Positions 18,014 to 30,235 of a DNA stretch of 64,000 nucleotides are shown here, piece by piece. A program made the position numbers and the translations under genes. Below the pieces are notes generated by a model that had not been told where the DNA came from, searched no databases, and worked only from the letters and a program-made list of their open reading frames with translations. Within the stretch, counting starts at the first letter, position 1. Each line of letters starts with the position of its first letter. The stretch lies in NCBI GenBank assembly GCA_021014325.1, contig CM037474.1, positions 3,662,488-3,726,487 on the forward strand, written 5' to 3'. Source of the stretch: Plazaster borealis (lineage: Eukaryota; Echinodermata; Asteroidea; Forcipulatida; Labidiasteridae).

Positions 18014-20922
18014 GTAAGAAAAATTACTCTGTTAATTGTTATTGAAATCCTTTTTTCTTTTTTTCTTATTTTTCCAGTTTTGGTCTGACACTTGTGAAGT
18101 AAACTTAAAACAATCAAAAATTGCAACTGGCCCACAATAAAACCCGGGCTCAACTTCATAAAGCCTGTAAGCAACTGGTTACCAGCCAATATGTATGTAA
18201 AGTTTACACTGTTGTGACTGGTGCACCACTCATTTTTCGCTTAGCCAATAAATTTGCTAAGCAGTATTTTCTGCTTAATGAAATTTGTCTGAATTGTCCA
18301 TCTCCTTTTCACTGATTTATCTTCTACTTTAACAGGAAAATAGGTTACTCTTTTTAAAACTGCCTACTGACATCCCTTTGTGATCTGCCTTGTGCCAATT
18401 TAGTAGCTCCCGAAATTGTATCTGCTGGCAAAGCAAAATGACAAAAATAAGATGAAGGCATAGAACATTAGCAACAGTTGTGTTTGCAGTAGAAAAAAAA
18501 TCAAAACAAAATCATGCAAAGATTTGTTAGTATTAGGAGTAGTTTCTCGCAAAATGTTAATCTGAAAACACAAGCAAACAAGTTCAGAAATGGAAACTGT
18601 AGACAGTTAAAATACAATACTTGCAATGTGACTTCATTGTTTGTAAGAATAAATCAAACATTTGCCTCAGTAGTTTGAGAACATGTAGGTACTTGCAATT
18701 GTTTTGTTTAAAGCTGCATAGGTACAGTTTTACTTACAGGAAGTCTAGAAGTATTAAATACAATACGAAGTGTGGATCTGAGAAGAAAAGAAGTCCACAT
18801 AATGTAGGGACTTGAAACATTATGGGGACTTACACACGTCCACACAGTGTTTTTTTACAGTGTTGAAGAATAGTATTTTCCTCAAGTGTACAGAACAAAG
18901 GAGTCCACAGAGTGACTGCAACACAGAGCTCTGTGTGTGTGTGCGCAAAAAAAAAAATCCAACATTTGAGTAGTTTGAAATCTCGGATAAAGTAACACAA
19001 TGTGCCCTTTAAAACATTTTGAAGATAAGTGATCTGTCTCTTCTAGATCTCACTGTCACCCTAAGGGGCTTCATTCATTAGTAACCCTACCCTTCAATCA
19101 CATACTGAACACAGAGGGGGTTGCACAAATATCCTCACGTCCATAGGACTAGTCCCCTTGTAGATGAAGGCCCAATAGCTGACCCCTTATCAACAGTCTT
19201 TCCAGTTGAATCACAATGAGCTGTATGTCCCCCACCCTTCTTGTCAGTCTTTATCAATCTCGGATCCAGTAAAAACAACCATAGGGGATGGAGATTGTAT
19301 TGGCACTACAAGCAGTTTGAAATAAGGAAACTATACAAGATCTGTTCTATGCAGGGAAACATTTTCATAGGAAGCCTATGTCACTGTTTTTTTATCAAGA
19401 ACATCGAATCCATCCACGTTTAGCAAGATGACAGTGGGTACCAACTGCAACACTGGCTGTTTTGAGGGCAGCATTCAAATAAACACCACAGAAATTTCAA
19501 AAAATTTCCCGCAGGTGATCTTTGAAGATTCCGACCACTTCCGACCAAATAATTTCGCAGGATGCTTACTACCATAACCATCTTTATAACAAGTAGGCTT
19601 TCTGATACAAATTTCACACTTTCTTTTTGGAGTCATAATACCAAACTATGACTCTACCTTTAAGTAGTGGTAGAAGTTGAATGACACAGTCAATCTCAGT
19701 CTCTGCTGTTAGACACACTGCCCTACTAAACACAAAACAGGTAGGGGGAGAGAGACGGAACAATGCTGTGAGATCTCAATGCGAGCCCCCTGCAATACAA
19801 GCTATTCTAGACTGTGGTCTGCCAAAACCAAACCCAGTACCCTGAAGGTGCCTGGACAATCAAATTATCCTACATATGACGTCTTGAGTCAGCGTGTTAT
19901 CTCGTACCTTAAGGGGGTAAGGAATTCTGAATTGAGGAGGTCTCCCGTAGACTGATGGGTTTTCTGATTGAATTACCCAGTCAGGGTTTCAGCCGCTGTG
20001 GAGCGATGGTAGTAAACCTCCTGAAAAAAAAATCCTGTCAATTCCTGTGAGCCTTCATGCGCAGATCTAGGGTTAATAAAACCTGAAAATGGGTGGGGGT
20101 TGAGGAGGAGAAGGGGGTGAGTCAGTGTACACCCCCAACCCCCTGAAGGGGACGGGGTGAAGAGAGGGGGAAACAGAAAAATGTTGTGAATGACAAATCA
20201 ATATTTGAAATGCATTTGGGAATTGAGCATATGAATTCAGTTTGTCAAAAGAGTTTTGAATTTTTTGTTTGTGTTTGTGTATTTTGTCCATTTTATGTTT
20301 TCCTGTTTTAAATTGTTGTAGTCAGAAGTTATGTGTATTTTCTTAAATAATTGAAGTTTAAAGTCTAGAGTCAGCAGCAGGACCAGACTAAAGCTAAGGC
20401 ACCGGGCTGAGCTAAGGCACCAGTGTTCCGTAGGCCCTAGGCACCAGTGGTCTTCAGGTCCTAGGCACCAGTATTCTGAAGGCCCTAAGCACCAGTGTTC
20501 TGTAGGCCCTAGGTCCCAGTGTTGGGCTCATGTGCTAATGTATTGAGGTTTGTGGAAAGCCTTGTACTAGGCTGAAGCTTTCCAAAGTCCAGAGATGCTG
20601 TTAAAGGCTTTGATTTTTTGTAGGCCCCAATTTTTGTGTAGGCCCTTGGGATAATCCAACCCTTGTCGGCAGTATGGTACTTGAAGCGCATAGTTGCCTT
20701 GTATAAAAGAATCTGTTGAAAACATTTTTCTTCTTCTAAAGTATCAAAGATTGCTGCATTTTTATTTCAAATTTGTTTCCTTTAATATTTGCTATCCTAA
20801 AGTACTCCTCGAAAAGGCTCTCAATTCTGTCTGTGAACCAAAACTGAGAATCTTCATCAGGCTTAATTGCTTAATTTCACATCAGGATCCAAACTCACAC
20901 CTCTATCCTTTTATCCACACAG
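18014..20922. other. Intron between T19 and T20 (2.9 kb)
   Basis: It holds a MITE-like element at 18141-18290 (ends CTCAACTTCATAAAGCCTGT / GCTTAATGAAATTTG, related to 54251-54436). A CACACAG-rich stretch lies at 18830-18950 and a tandem repeat at 20404-20526. No TSR exon was found by scanning AG|TG(C/T) sites. Confidence 0.6.
20404..20526. repeat. Short tandem repeat, about 34-bp unit, four copies
   Basis: The unit is close to GGCACCAGTGTTCTGTAGGC followed by CCTA. It recurs at roughly 20417, 20446, 20480 and 20514 with point changes. Confidence 0.75.
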
Positions 20923-21099
20923 TGCTCAGCATCATGTGGAGGAGGCGTCAAATCCCGGCTCGTCCTGTGCCGACTACGGAGCGGCCGTACACTCGCAGAC
21001 ACCTCATGCAACACCCTATCGAGACCCGTGGACACCAGCATGTGTGGTACCAGGCCCTGTGCAAGTAGAGCCAGTTGGAATTCAAGATCATGGAATGGG
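20923..21099 (+). CDS. ADAMTS9: Exon 21: thrombospondin type-1 repeat T20
   Basis: The acceptor is TTATCCACACAG|TGC and the donor is AATGGG|GTAGGG, which is weaker than the other donors. It is 177 bp (59 residues), phase 0-0. It starts CSASCGGGVKSR, has six cysteines and ends W-N-S-R-S-W. Overlapping longer ORFs are in other frames and lack the cysteine pattern. This exon closes block 1 of the array. Confidence 0.88.
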
Positions 21100-21559
21100 G
21101 TAGGGAGATTTCAGTTTTGAAAAAAGATACAAACAAAAAAGTGAAAGGAATTATCGTCAAAGTGAAAGCTGTGTTTATCCCGATCCCTAACGACTCTTCA
21201 GGAATTAAAGACCATTTGATGTACTGTACTTGAATCGTTTTAAGGAAAAAAGGGGTTCACGTTTTGTTGAACGAAAGAAAAAGTTGGCAGGAATCACTTG
21301 GATTTGGATGGAATTTGACGCTGTTACTGGACGACATTATTTGTCAAAACTAGCACTGTCATTTTGTTGAAGACTGTGGTTCTTTGGAGGCATTAGCCTG
21401 TTGCTGATTCACAGCGTCTTCTGTCTTCCAGATATATTTAATTGTGTTTTTTTATCGGAAGCTTCAGGGATGAGATATTTAGCTGAATGCAAACTTTTGG
21501 GGAAGAAAAGTAGCTGTTTGTTCTCCTTTTATGAAGAAATCATGTTCTTTTATACTATT

Positions 21560-21850
21560 AAAGCCCCTTTTACATTCAAAAAGAATTTGTGGGAAATTTC
21601 CAGGAAAATTTGGTTGACCTTTAAAAATTGAATTTTTAACCCTGGCACAAACTCCTTGGAAACAGACATTTTCTGGGAAATAGCTTCCCCTGCTTGGAGT
21701 GGGGTTCAGCAAGACAAACCTGAGGTTAGCGTACTGAGTGTTCACTCTTCCATGGATCAAGTATCAAGTGTGAAATGAACATGGGGCGGCGGTGAGGTTC
21801 AACTTCCCCAGGAATTTCCTGGGGTTATGTTTGTTATGAAAAGGGCTTTA
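21560..21850. mobile_element. MITE-like repeat, copy 2 (AAGCCC..TTTTACA ends)
   Basis: It shares order and wording with 16917-17214: TTTGGTTGACCTTT, TAACCCTGGCA, CCTGCTTGGAGT, TCAAGTGTGAAATGAACATG and the right end AAAAGGGCTTTA. Confidence 0.75.
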
Positions 21851-22390
21851 TCTAGCATTGAGGATGCTGTTTTACAAAAGCTCCCTGAAATCTAACTCAC
21901 GGGGTTACCAAGAGGTTGAAATTGCATCATTTCAAAACACCCTCTAAAATTTGGTGCCTGTTTTTTAGAACTTTTTTGTGAGCATTGACTCTCGCCCCTG
22001 GAGCTTCTATCACCACATACATTTCAACAGAATCGAGAATTGAAATTCTCCCTTGACTGATTAAGTCTTTTACAGTCTGAGGTTTAGCTCATTTGTAATT
22101 GATCTATCTTCATCGGGATTGTGTATTTGTCCTTCTTGGTCTGTCCAGTTATCTATACAAAATTGTCTGCTTGTAACTTCATTACCTAGTTCATTTTTCT
22201 TTTACCTCCGTTTAAAAAAAAATTGTTTTGACAAGGTCTAGCCTACCTCATATGAATCTTTGTGCCATTTTGCTCTTTGTTAGCTTCTCAGAATTAACAT
22301 ATCAAACTAATTAACATATCTAAATAACAGTGATATATACATAATTACAATGATAATTAAGTTGCATAATTACAGCAGAATGCTCATCAA

Positions 22391-22933
22391 TGCCTGCTCT
22401 CCGGTAAAGATAGTTCTTGATGTACGCCATCTTTACAGGCACCTTGGGTTTCGGCTTTGAGCTGCGTCAAACGTTTTAATTTGTCTACGCAGCCAAGTGG
22501 TTCACGAGCCAATAGGGCAAGGAAGTTAACTAAACTCCTGCGTGTCGCACGCGGTATTTACGCATTACGCAAAGTTGTGTGACTTGCCCATAAAGATGGC
22601 CGAATGCACGTAACGTCAAGTAGTACAATTGTGACAATTTTTTGTTTGTAAATAACACTCGCTGATAAAACACACCCAAATCAATGATATACTCCAAGCG
22701 GGCCTTGGATTGGGGCAATTTGTATTTATCAATATATTTATTTATTCATTTGCCTATTGTTTACTTCTTCGTTTTTTTTTGTCATGTGTACATAAATAAC
22801 TGTCTAGGTTGATGATGCCGTATCAATATGAATGCTTTATAAACAAAATAATTTTATTCACTACCCGCCTGCATATGTTTTCAAATGCCTGCTCTCCGTT
22901 ATGGATAGTTCTTGATGTACGCCATCTTTACAT
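22391..22933. repeat. Direct repeat pair with an inverted partial copy between
   Basis: GCCTGCTCTCCG plus GATAGTTCTTGATGTACGCC and CATCTTTAC occur at 22391-22436 and again at 22887-22933. An inverted relative (AAAGATGGCCGAATGCACGT) lies at 22592-22611. The arrangement suggests a composite or nested element. Confidence 0.55.
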
Positions 22934-24239
22934 CTTGTCATTTTTGCGGAATACGTACTTCCACATTTAATTTCTAGCGTCTTGTCTGACAACTTTTAAT
23001 ATTTAGGCTAACTGGTTCTGCTGGCGAGTCACTGAAAAAGTTAAGGGCAAACCCTTGTTACCGCAAACATAAACCAACCAATTACATCAAGTAAACTTTG
23101 AATTATACAATAAGACAGAGTCATTTTTTGCTTTGATTCTGCATTCGACTTTTCTCACTCAAATTAAGTTCAGTTAACGAGAAATTTGTTCACCAAAACA
23201 AGGATTTGAGTCAGTTTAATTTTATGTTTCATTTTTTTTTTTTTTCAGTGTACACTTTTCCCCGTCTGTCGTTGTGGACTGTAATTCCATTTGACACATG
23301 TTCCCCTATCGTCTTGTTTTATCAATCCTCGCCAGACCCTAATCTAAGGAAACCACATCCATTTCTCTGCTCGTTTGGGGAACCTTCCAACTCTGGAACC
23401 TTTCCAAGTGTCAGATGCCAACACCAAATATCCGTCCTCCTTTGTCAATTACTAAGCCCACCTCCATAAATCTTAAAATTATTTGTGTACAAACTGAAAC
23501 CCCCCCCAAAAGCGCTTAGCAAATATATAGTTACTTAGTAACAGATAATAGTTGGGAGCTAGACATGAAGAGTAAGCAACTATATTTAGGTGGATAAACC
23601 TGTTTCCGCTAAGCAAATGTCAAGCTGGTGTGTCTATCCAACTTCAAATGTATCCAACTTAGTTTCCTAAGAACAATTTACAGATGCACCAGATACAAAA
23701 TTGCATGGTAAACAGATCCCACTCAATTCGCTAAGCGTGTATTACGGTGGACCAGCTACAGATGCAATATACATTATACATGGCATGTTTGCACTAATGA
23801 ACTTGTTTCTGTTAACAGCAGTTCGTAGCAGTTCTCGCTCAGCAGATTTGGGAGACTGCCCTCTCGTGCTTTTCCCCCAGTCAGTACCAATTTGTTGCAA
23901 ACTCTATGAAATTGATTGGGTAACTTGTATTCACAGGTTTACCAATTGAATATCCTGTTAGCTAGCCTACTTGGATCCCCGGTATCCGTTATGAGTTACA
24001 GCTTGTGGGAAATATCAGCAGATCCGTCCACAAATTCTGCAATTTAATGAAAATATTTGTTCAGGAGGTTTCATAGCTTAATTTTCTTTTTTTCTTTTTT
24101 TTGTGTTGGAGCAAAAAACAATTTTGAGGGCTTAAATGGTTGGGTCATGAGAATTCCCCCAAGTTTGCACCTGTAGTTTTTGAGAATAAATCAACTTCTT
24201 TCTGAAGTGGGCCTGTGCAAAATATCTTCAAGAGCATGC

Positions 24240-24390
24240 AGCCAACATTGGTAATTGGTAATTATGTTCCCCCAACATATGCATGAATTTACAACCTGTG
24301 AAAGTTAAAGCTCAATCGGTCATCGTAAAATAAAAAAAAATTCTCAAGAAAATTGTGAAGAAAAGAAGGGTATGTTTTTAAATGTGACTA
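24240..24390 (+). mobile_element. Fragment of the CAACATATGCAT repeat family
   Basis: It contains GGTAATTATGTTCCCCCAAC, ATATGCATGAATTTACAACC and TGTGAAAGTTAAAGCTCAAT. It parallels 60780-60900, where the same phrases occur in a longer copy. Confidence 0.6.
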
Positions 24391-25791
24391 AACATTAGGT
24401 TTTAGAATCCTGAGATTAACAATAATTGTTTCACTCATTTCTCAAAACAAAGCATAGCATATTTCAGGGGAAGTTTTTATATTTTAACCAATGTTGTACA
24501 CACCCTTTAGAATGTTTGATTTGCGTAGATCAAACAAATTTGAACTTCCTCAAGATAATCTGACTTCTTGTTTTGGTATAAAGATGGATCAGAAAGATAA
24601 CTTACTCTCAATCTTGCAATGAGAAAAACAAATGTAAAGTCAAACAACACCCCCTCCCCCCATGGAAAAACATTATAAGTATTTATTTAGGGTGTATCGC
24701 CCAATTTTTGGCCAAATTTATGGTTTAAAAAAATTTGATTAAATATGTTTAGCTGATTTCTCTTTAATTGCAGAAGTTATAAATTTTCGTTTGAGATATT
24801 GATACAAAATAATGAACAGCAATTAATAATAGTTATAAGATACCAATATTGAGTTATTGTTGCGACCTGATGATTTCCGCGCTACCAGCAACCATGTATA
24901 AAGAATTTAAGGTCACAATTTGTTGTGAATTGTGCATGACTGACGTGAAAGTCTGCCATGTTTTTTTCCGCTCTGAAACATCATCAGATGTCAAAATTCG
25001 TTCAGAAATCAAGTTTCTAAATTTGTTGGTCTTTCGGCGATTGAGTCTTCCCCATCCCTTCAATTTTTTTTTACAGACACCAACCTTATTATTTTCATCT
25101 TTTCTTTTTCATTGCCATCTCCATTCAGAACTGGAGTAGTTTAATAATTTTCTTATTCATTGGTATGTATAAATGGATTATACCTTGGCAGATGGTGTAC
25201 ATACATATCAGATTCCGCATTCTTCACATTTTCCATAAGTTGAGGACATGTCAGAGGGAAACCTCTTGGGACGTTTGAGAACCAGTTTTACCTTTCATCT
25301 CTGTCACCTCAGAACTCTTGCCCTCCCCATAAATGGTTCAAATTTTTAAATAGCCCCTCCAAATTATGTCTTTGCCCCCGCTTGCCATCCCCACCTCCTT
25401 ATAAAAATGTCTGGTTATGCCACAAGATGTAACATCCCTTTGAAGCTCCAAAGTTGTAGGCCTGTTGTAAATTGATTGTAAATGCAGTCATTTACTTTAT
25501 ATTAATCAAAATTCATATTAATCAAAATGTTATGAACTAAAAATAGGCCTACTTTCACTTTGTTTCTTTGACCCCAGTCCCTTGTTCGTCTGTTTTTTCC
25601 CGAGATGTAATCAATTTTGCTGTTTATTTTCACGGCGGATGTTCCATGATTTGAAAATGAATCATCAACCAGTCATCTATAAGTTCTAATTTACTTTTTT
25701 GATATAGAAAACAGGAAAATATAGATTTCCTCATGTCGAAGTAATCAAGTGGAATCTAAGCACTTTGTGTTTTATAGGAATAACAATGGTG

Positions 25792-26252
25792 TCAGCGGCG
25801 GCACCAGACCTGTTAATCTGGGGGGGCAAGAGGGGGGCAAACTTAAATTTAGGGGGGGCAAACAAAAATCTATAATGTAATTTTGTACTGCAGAAAAGCA
25901 TTAACTTACTTTTGTGCGAACTGCGTGTATACATTGGCTGCTTGCGGTTTTGGGCAGACAATGCATTTCTATTTATAGCAAGTTTCCAAGCTTGTTCAGA
26001 TAAATAAATCCACATTTTGTTAACATTGCCGGAGACGGAAAGTGTATTGGGCTTTTTTGATGGTGCCAGCTAATTATGATGGATGAAATTGAGTTTATTA
26101 TTTACAGCGCAAACAACATTGTAACAAATTGGGTGCAATGGTTTGGGATTAAACTCAATTTCGGCCATCGGGGAAAAAACTGGGGGGGCAAAAAAAATAA
26201 CTGGGGGGGCATTTGCCCCCCCTTGCCCCCCCGTAGCGCCGCCGCTGAATGG
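25792..26252. mobile_element. Element with CAGCGGCGGC inverted ends and C/G-runs
   Basis: The left end is GTGTCAGCGGCGGCACCAGA and the right end is GCGCCGCCGCTGAATGGTGTC. G-runs with GGCAA follow the left end, and a GGGGGGCATTTGCCCCCC palindrome precedes the right end. The AT-rich middle has no protein domain. Confidence 0.65.
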
Positions 26253-26422
26253 TGTCCTCTTTTTTTTCTGTGTTTTTTTTTTCCTTGAAAAATATTATCC
26301 TAACAACGATGCCCTATTTCATCAAGCTGCTTAAGCTCAAAAAGTAGCTAAGCTACAACAAAAGTGTGCTTACCAGAATAAGGTTACCAGCCAAATAACC
26401 ACGTCATCTGTGACTGGTATCC

Positions 26423-26619
26423 AGGCGCGGATCCAGGGGGGGCGTGGGGGGCGCACGCCCCCCCCCTTTTCATATTAAAAAAAAAAAAAAAGGGAGAAAA
26501 GAAAAAAAGAGGGAGAGAGAGAGAAGGGGAGGGAGAAGTGGGGCAACAAACTTCATTTATCATTTTGCTGCTTGGTATATTTTCACGCCCCCCCGTTTGG
26601 AAAATCCTGGATCCGCCCC
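26423..26619. mobile_element. hAT-like MITE with 8-bp direct repeat, nested in an older repeat
   Basis: The ends AGGCGCGGATCCAGG and CCTGGATCCGCCCC are inverted. TGGTATCC flanks both sides (26415-26422 and 26620-26627), an 8-bp duplication as in hAT transposons. It splits an older element whose halves are visible at about 26318-26414 and 26628-26689. Confidence 0.75.
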
Positions 26620-28139
26620 TGGTATCCTGCTTGCTTTGCAGGAAATTTGTAAGCCGTTTCTGCCTAAAGCAGCTCTATGAAATTGGGCCTAGCTATAGCA
26701 TTTCTCTTCTTTTTTTAGTTCTTTGATCTCTTATCCAAATGAAATTGTTGATAACATTTCTCATAAATTATTTTTGCAAACCCTTCTAAAATAACCTAAA
26801 AGTTTATTTTTGTGTTACATATTGTCAAATCAAAGAGAGAACATTCGTCATGAATTCAAGTTTTCTTTGGAAGTTGGAAGCAAACCCTGGCTATCTCTGA
26901 CATTCTTGTCCATCATACCCCTGGTTGACCTTTGAACCTCACTGACAAGCTGTCAGCGTATTTACTATTTCTTTGCTGCCTTGTAATACCCTCATACCTT
27001 GTAATTGAAGTAAGATTTATGCTGGAATGTAATAGTAGCAGTAGGCTCAGCTCTGCAGTTTGTAAGGAATATGTTTTGATTGCTTCTCCTGCTGAAATAT
27101 AAAGTTTGGTCTGGGAAATTAAGTAGGACAACATAACACCATCAACAAGGGACTTGTCAAGATTTCTTTAGAAAAAAATATTTGAAATTGAGTTTTGATT
27201 TGTCAGAGAGAGTTCATTCTTTTCAGGAAGTCGGTATAATTTGGTTTGGTCTGAGATCCATGCAATTGAAGTACCGGTATATCATTTTCTGGGAAAAGAT
27301 TGGAAAAGATTGTCAGTCAGTTTTTCCGTAGAGTATAACATTAGAATGGCGATGTTTAAGTTTCCATAGACTTTATCAAAATTGTCACTGTTTTCACCGT
27401 TTGTTGTTGTTGTTGTTTGTTTGTTTTTCCCCCTTATTTTGTGGTGGCCGATTGAGGTTACTTGTTATGAATGATTGACGGAAGATGTATTGACTCTTTA
27501 TTGTAAACACTTTCTGAAGTCTAGTTTATCTTCTATGGTTTATCCAGCTCCCCGGCCATGGGTTATCTGGATTCATAAACTATTTCCAGCCAAGTTATTT
27601 TGGGCAATTCATTGACCTAGTCTCGGAAGGTGATTTACTCTCTAGTTCACCCCCCCATACACCACATCTTGACTTGCACTAACAAATATTAAGACTGCCC
27701 CCAGGAGATATCACAAATAAACACCTTGAATGAGGTGCCTGGTTGGCCTGTTGGTTGAAGGTCTTGGGGTTTTGAGGTCAGTCAGGCCTCGTGGGGCCTC
27801 TCCTGTTTTGTTGCTGAAAAACACGAATTAATTGAACAACAGCTCTGAAAGAACATACTCAGAATTGCTCTATAAGAGAAAAATATTAGCCGGCCTAAGT
27901 TGTGTCAGAATACTTCCAATAATGTTTTGGTATCTCCTCTAAGATCAGTTTCTTAAATATTTCTTACTTTGTAAACAGGGTCTCAGAAAGTCAACCCTTA
28001 ATTCGACATCAAGTTATTTCAACAAAAAATAATTGTGACAATAGTTGGGGCATAATAATAATATTATAATAACTAGTTTTTCTATAAAGGTTTATCTCCG
28101 GGCGTTTTGAAGCACATAATTTTAAAAAGTTTTTGAATT

Positions 28140-28437
28140 ATGAGACCCATGTATGTAGCACCTTATAACTTAAAAAGGGTTTACAATTAGCCATTGCCAG
28201 AAACACCAGGGCAAACCACTTCTCTTTGTGAAACAGTGTAATTGGATTTGTTTATACAAATTACACAGCACACGGGACATTCGGCTTTACATCCCATCCA
28301 AAGGTCAAAGCAATAATGTTTAATAAGTGTCTTGCTCAAGGACACAAGTGTCAAGACTGGGACTCGAACCCACACTGTGCTGATCAGAAACACCAGAGCT
28401 TGAGTCCGGTGCACTTGACCGCTCGGCCATGACACAT
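28140..28437 (-). mobile_element. tRNA-Leu-derived SINE-like element, best-preserved copy
   Basis: On the minus strand from about 28433, the A box is TGGCCGAGCGGTCAA (28415-28429), the anticodon arm is GGACTCAAGCTCTGG, and the B box is GTGGGTTCGAGTC (28361-28373). The body contains TGTCCTTGAGCAAGAC. It shares its tail phrase (GTAGCACCTT, CCAGAAACACCAG on the plus strand) with 4040-4437. Confidence 0.8.
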
Positions 28438-29458
28438 CAATGAAACCAATATTACCAATACCACCAATGTCCAGGACTGATATTTCATGAAGGCATCGGA
28501 GGCAATAGCCTTGATGCCCCCTTCAATGTTCCAGTAGAAATATTTTACTCATGGAGGTGCCCTTTAGCCTTTACCAAGGAGAAACTGCCCTGCCCTTTCA
28601 CCAGTTGAAGTATCAGGCCTGAATGACCCTTCTGACTTAGAAAAGATCTTTGTCAAACTTGTAGCTTTTTAGAATCCTGATTTTATGTTTGTTGGTTCGT
28701 TTTGTTTTGTTTTGGTTTTTTTGCTGGGGGGGGTACACCTGGTGACTATCGTCTTCTTTTTGCGAGAAGTTGTCCAGTACCCTGGAGTTACCTTAGTTGG
28801 AGACTTTTAGCAATAGATACCTGACAAGTGATTTGTTGACAAACGACAATCGATCGTTGACAATTAATCGTTGACAATAGTTGTCCCGTCAGACTTCTTA
28901 TGGGCTTGAATAAAATTGGGCCTTGGTACCATCAATCAAAGATTTGCATTTCTTCATAGAATCCTCGTCCTTTGATCCACCTAATAGTTCCTAAAAATAC
29001 TTCCCTTTTTTTTGGTTGTGATTCCAAGCTTGCATTCCTAAAGAAAACATGAACAGACATCTAACTCCAAAAATGTGGTCAGAACATCAGACTCTCCCAA
29101 GAGATGCTTTTACAAATCAATTCCTTCCAGTCATTTGACATGAAGTCCCCTAAAAACTCCCTGCCTGTGTCCATTTTGATTTAGGTTAATGAGGACATCT
29201 GCACCTTCCAGCTAGAAGTGTTTATTTCCTCTGAATTAATCTGAAAGTGACCACAATGTATAAGAGGAGATAAGCCCCTATAACTCCGTAATCCCTAATG
29301 AGAGATCAGCTTTTATTATATGTGATTGCCCTGGGGGCAGGTTGCACAGTAGCTGGTGCTATCTTTTGTGGTTTTGTGGTTTAATGGGAGTTTAATGGTT
29401 GACACACAGGGCTCCTTCTTTCCAGCTGAGCAGCTGAGCTTTCATAGGACAGTAACCC

Positions 29459-29468
29459 CCCCCCCCCC
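29459..29468. repeat. Poly-C run
   Basis: A C-homopolymer in the large intron, listed because length errors are likely. Confidence 0.7.
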
Positions 29469-29739
29469 ATCAAATGTATTTGGGGTAGGGAAACTCCTCC
29501 ATGGTACTCTTGTGGTAGAAGGTTTCCTTCCCCCACGAACGTACTTAATTGTGAAAATGTTGCATTCAAAGACATTGAAAATGTAGCCATTATTTGTAGG
29601 CCTGGATCATGTTGAACACTTCAGCTCAGAAGCCTGCTGATCCACTTTCTGATACTGAGTTTTCTTGATTCTGAAACGTTATTGGGGGAGGGGGGCTTAT
29701 CTCTTATTCCGAGGGGAGACCCGGACTTGCTATCATCAT

Positions 29740-30235
29740 TCTTTATCTGTGGTGATGTGCAGAAAGTCTGTAGATCTTTGAAATGTAACACTATGGAGCT
29801 ACACATGGTTAAAGAGGGCTTCATCCTCTACTAGACCAAGGGGAAGCCAATACCCACATAGCACAGCTGTGTATTTGTGTGTGGTGATATGTAGAGTGTG
29901 TCTGTAAATCCTCTGAAATGTAATACCCAGAGGTTCAGGGGGCTTCATGCTCTAGACCAAGGAAAGACCCAGGCCCTAGGTCTTTTCTCAAGGTGATGTA
30001 GAGAGTAGTAAATCCTCTGAAAAGTAACACCCAGGAGGTTGGGGGGGGGGTCATCCTCTAAACCAAGGAGGGACACAGGTCCACTGTAAATCCTCTGAAA
30101 TAATCCACCCAGAAATTGTAGAGGGTTTATCTTCTAGACTAAGGGGAGACCCAAGACCACAACCTTATTAGTTCTTGTTTTGATTTTGATGCAGAGAGTC
30201 TTTAAATCCCCTTAAATGTAACATCTTTAAAGTTT
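29740..30235. repeat. Degenerate tandem repeat, about 100-130-bp unit, four to five copies
   Basis: Each unit contains the order GTAAATCCTCTGAAATGTAA, CACCCAGAGGTT, TCATCCTCTAGACCAAGG and GAGACCCAGG, sometimes preceded by GTGATGTGCAGAAAGTCT. Copies start near 29750, 29885, 29990, 30080 and 30180. A related phrase occurs at 39845. Confidence 0.65.

Noticed and set aside
23249..23460. AG|TGTACAC after a long T tract, followed by Cys-containing open frames
   Set aside because: In the TSR phase the frame stops after 12 codons (TAA). The other open frame has no TSR or other domain pattern.
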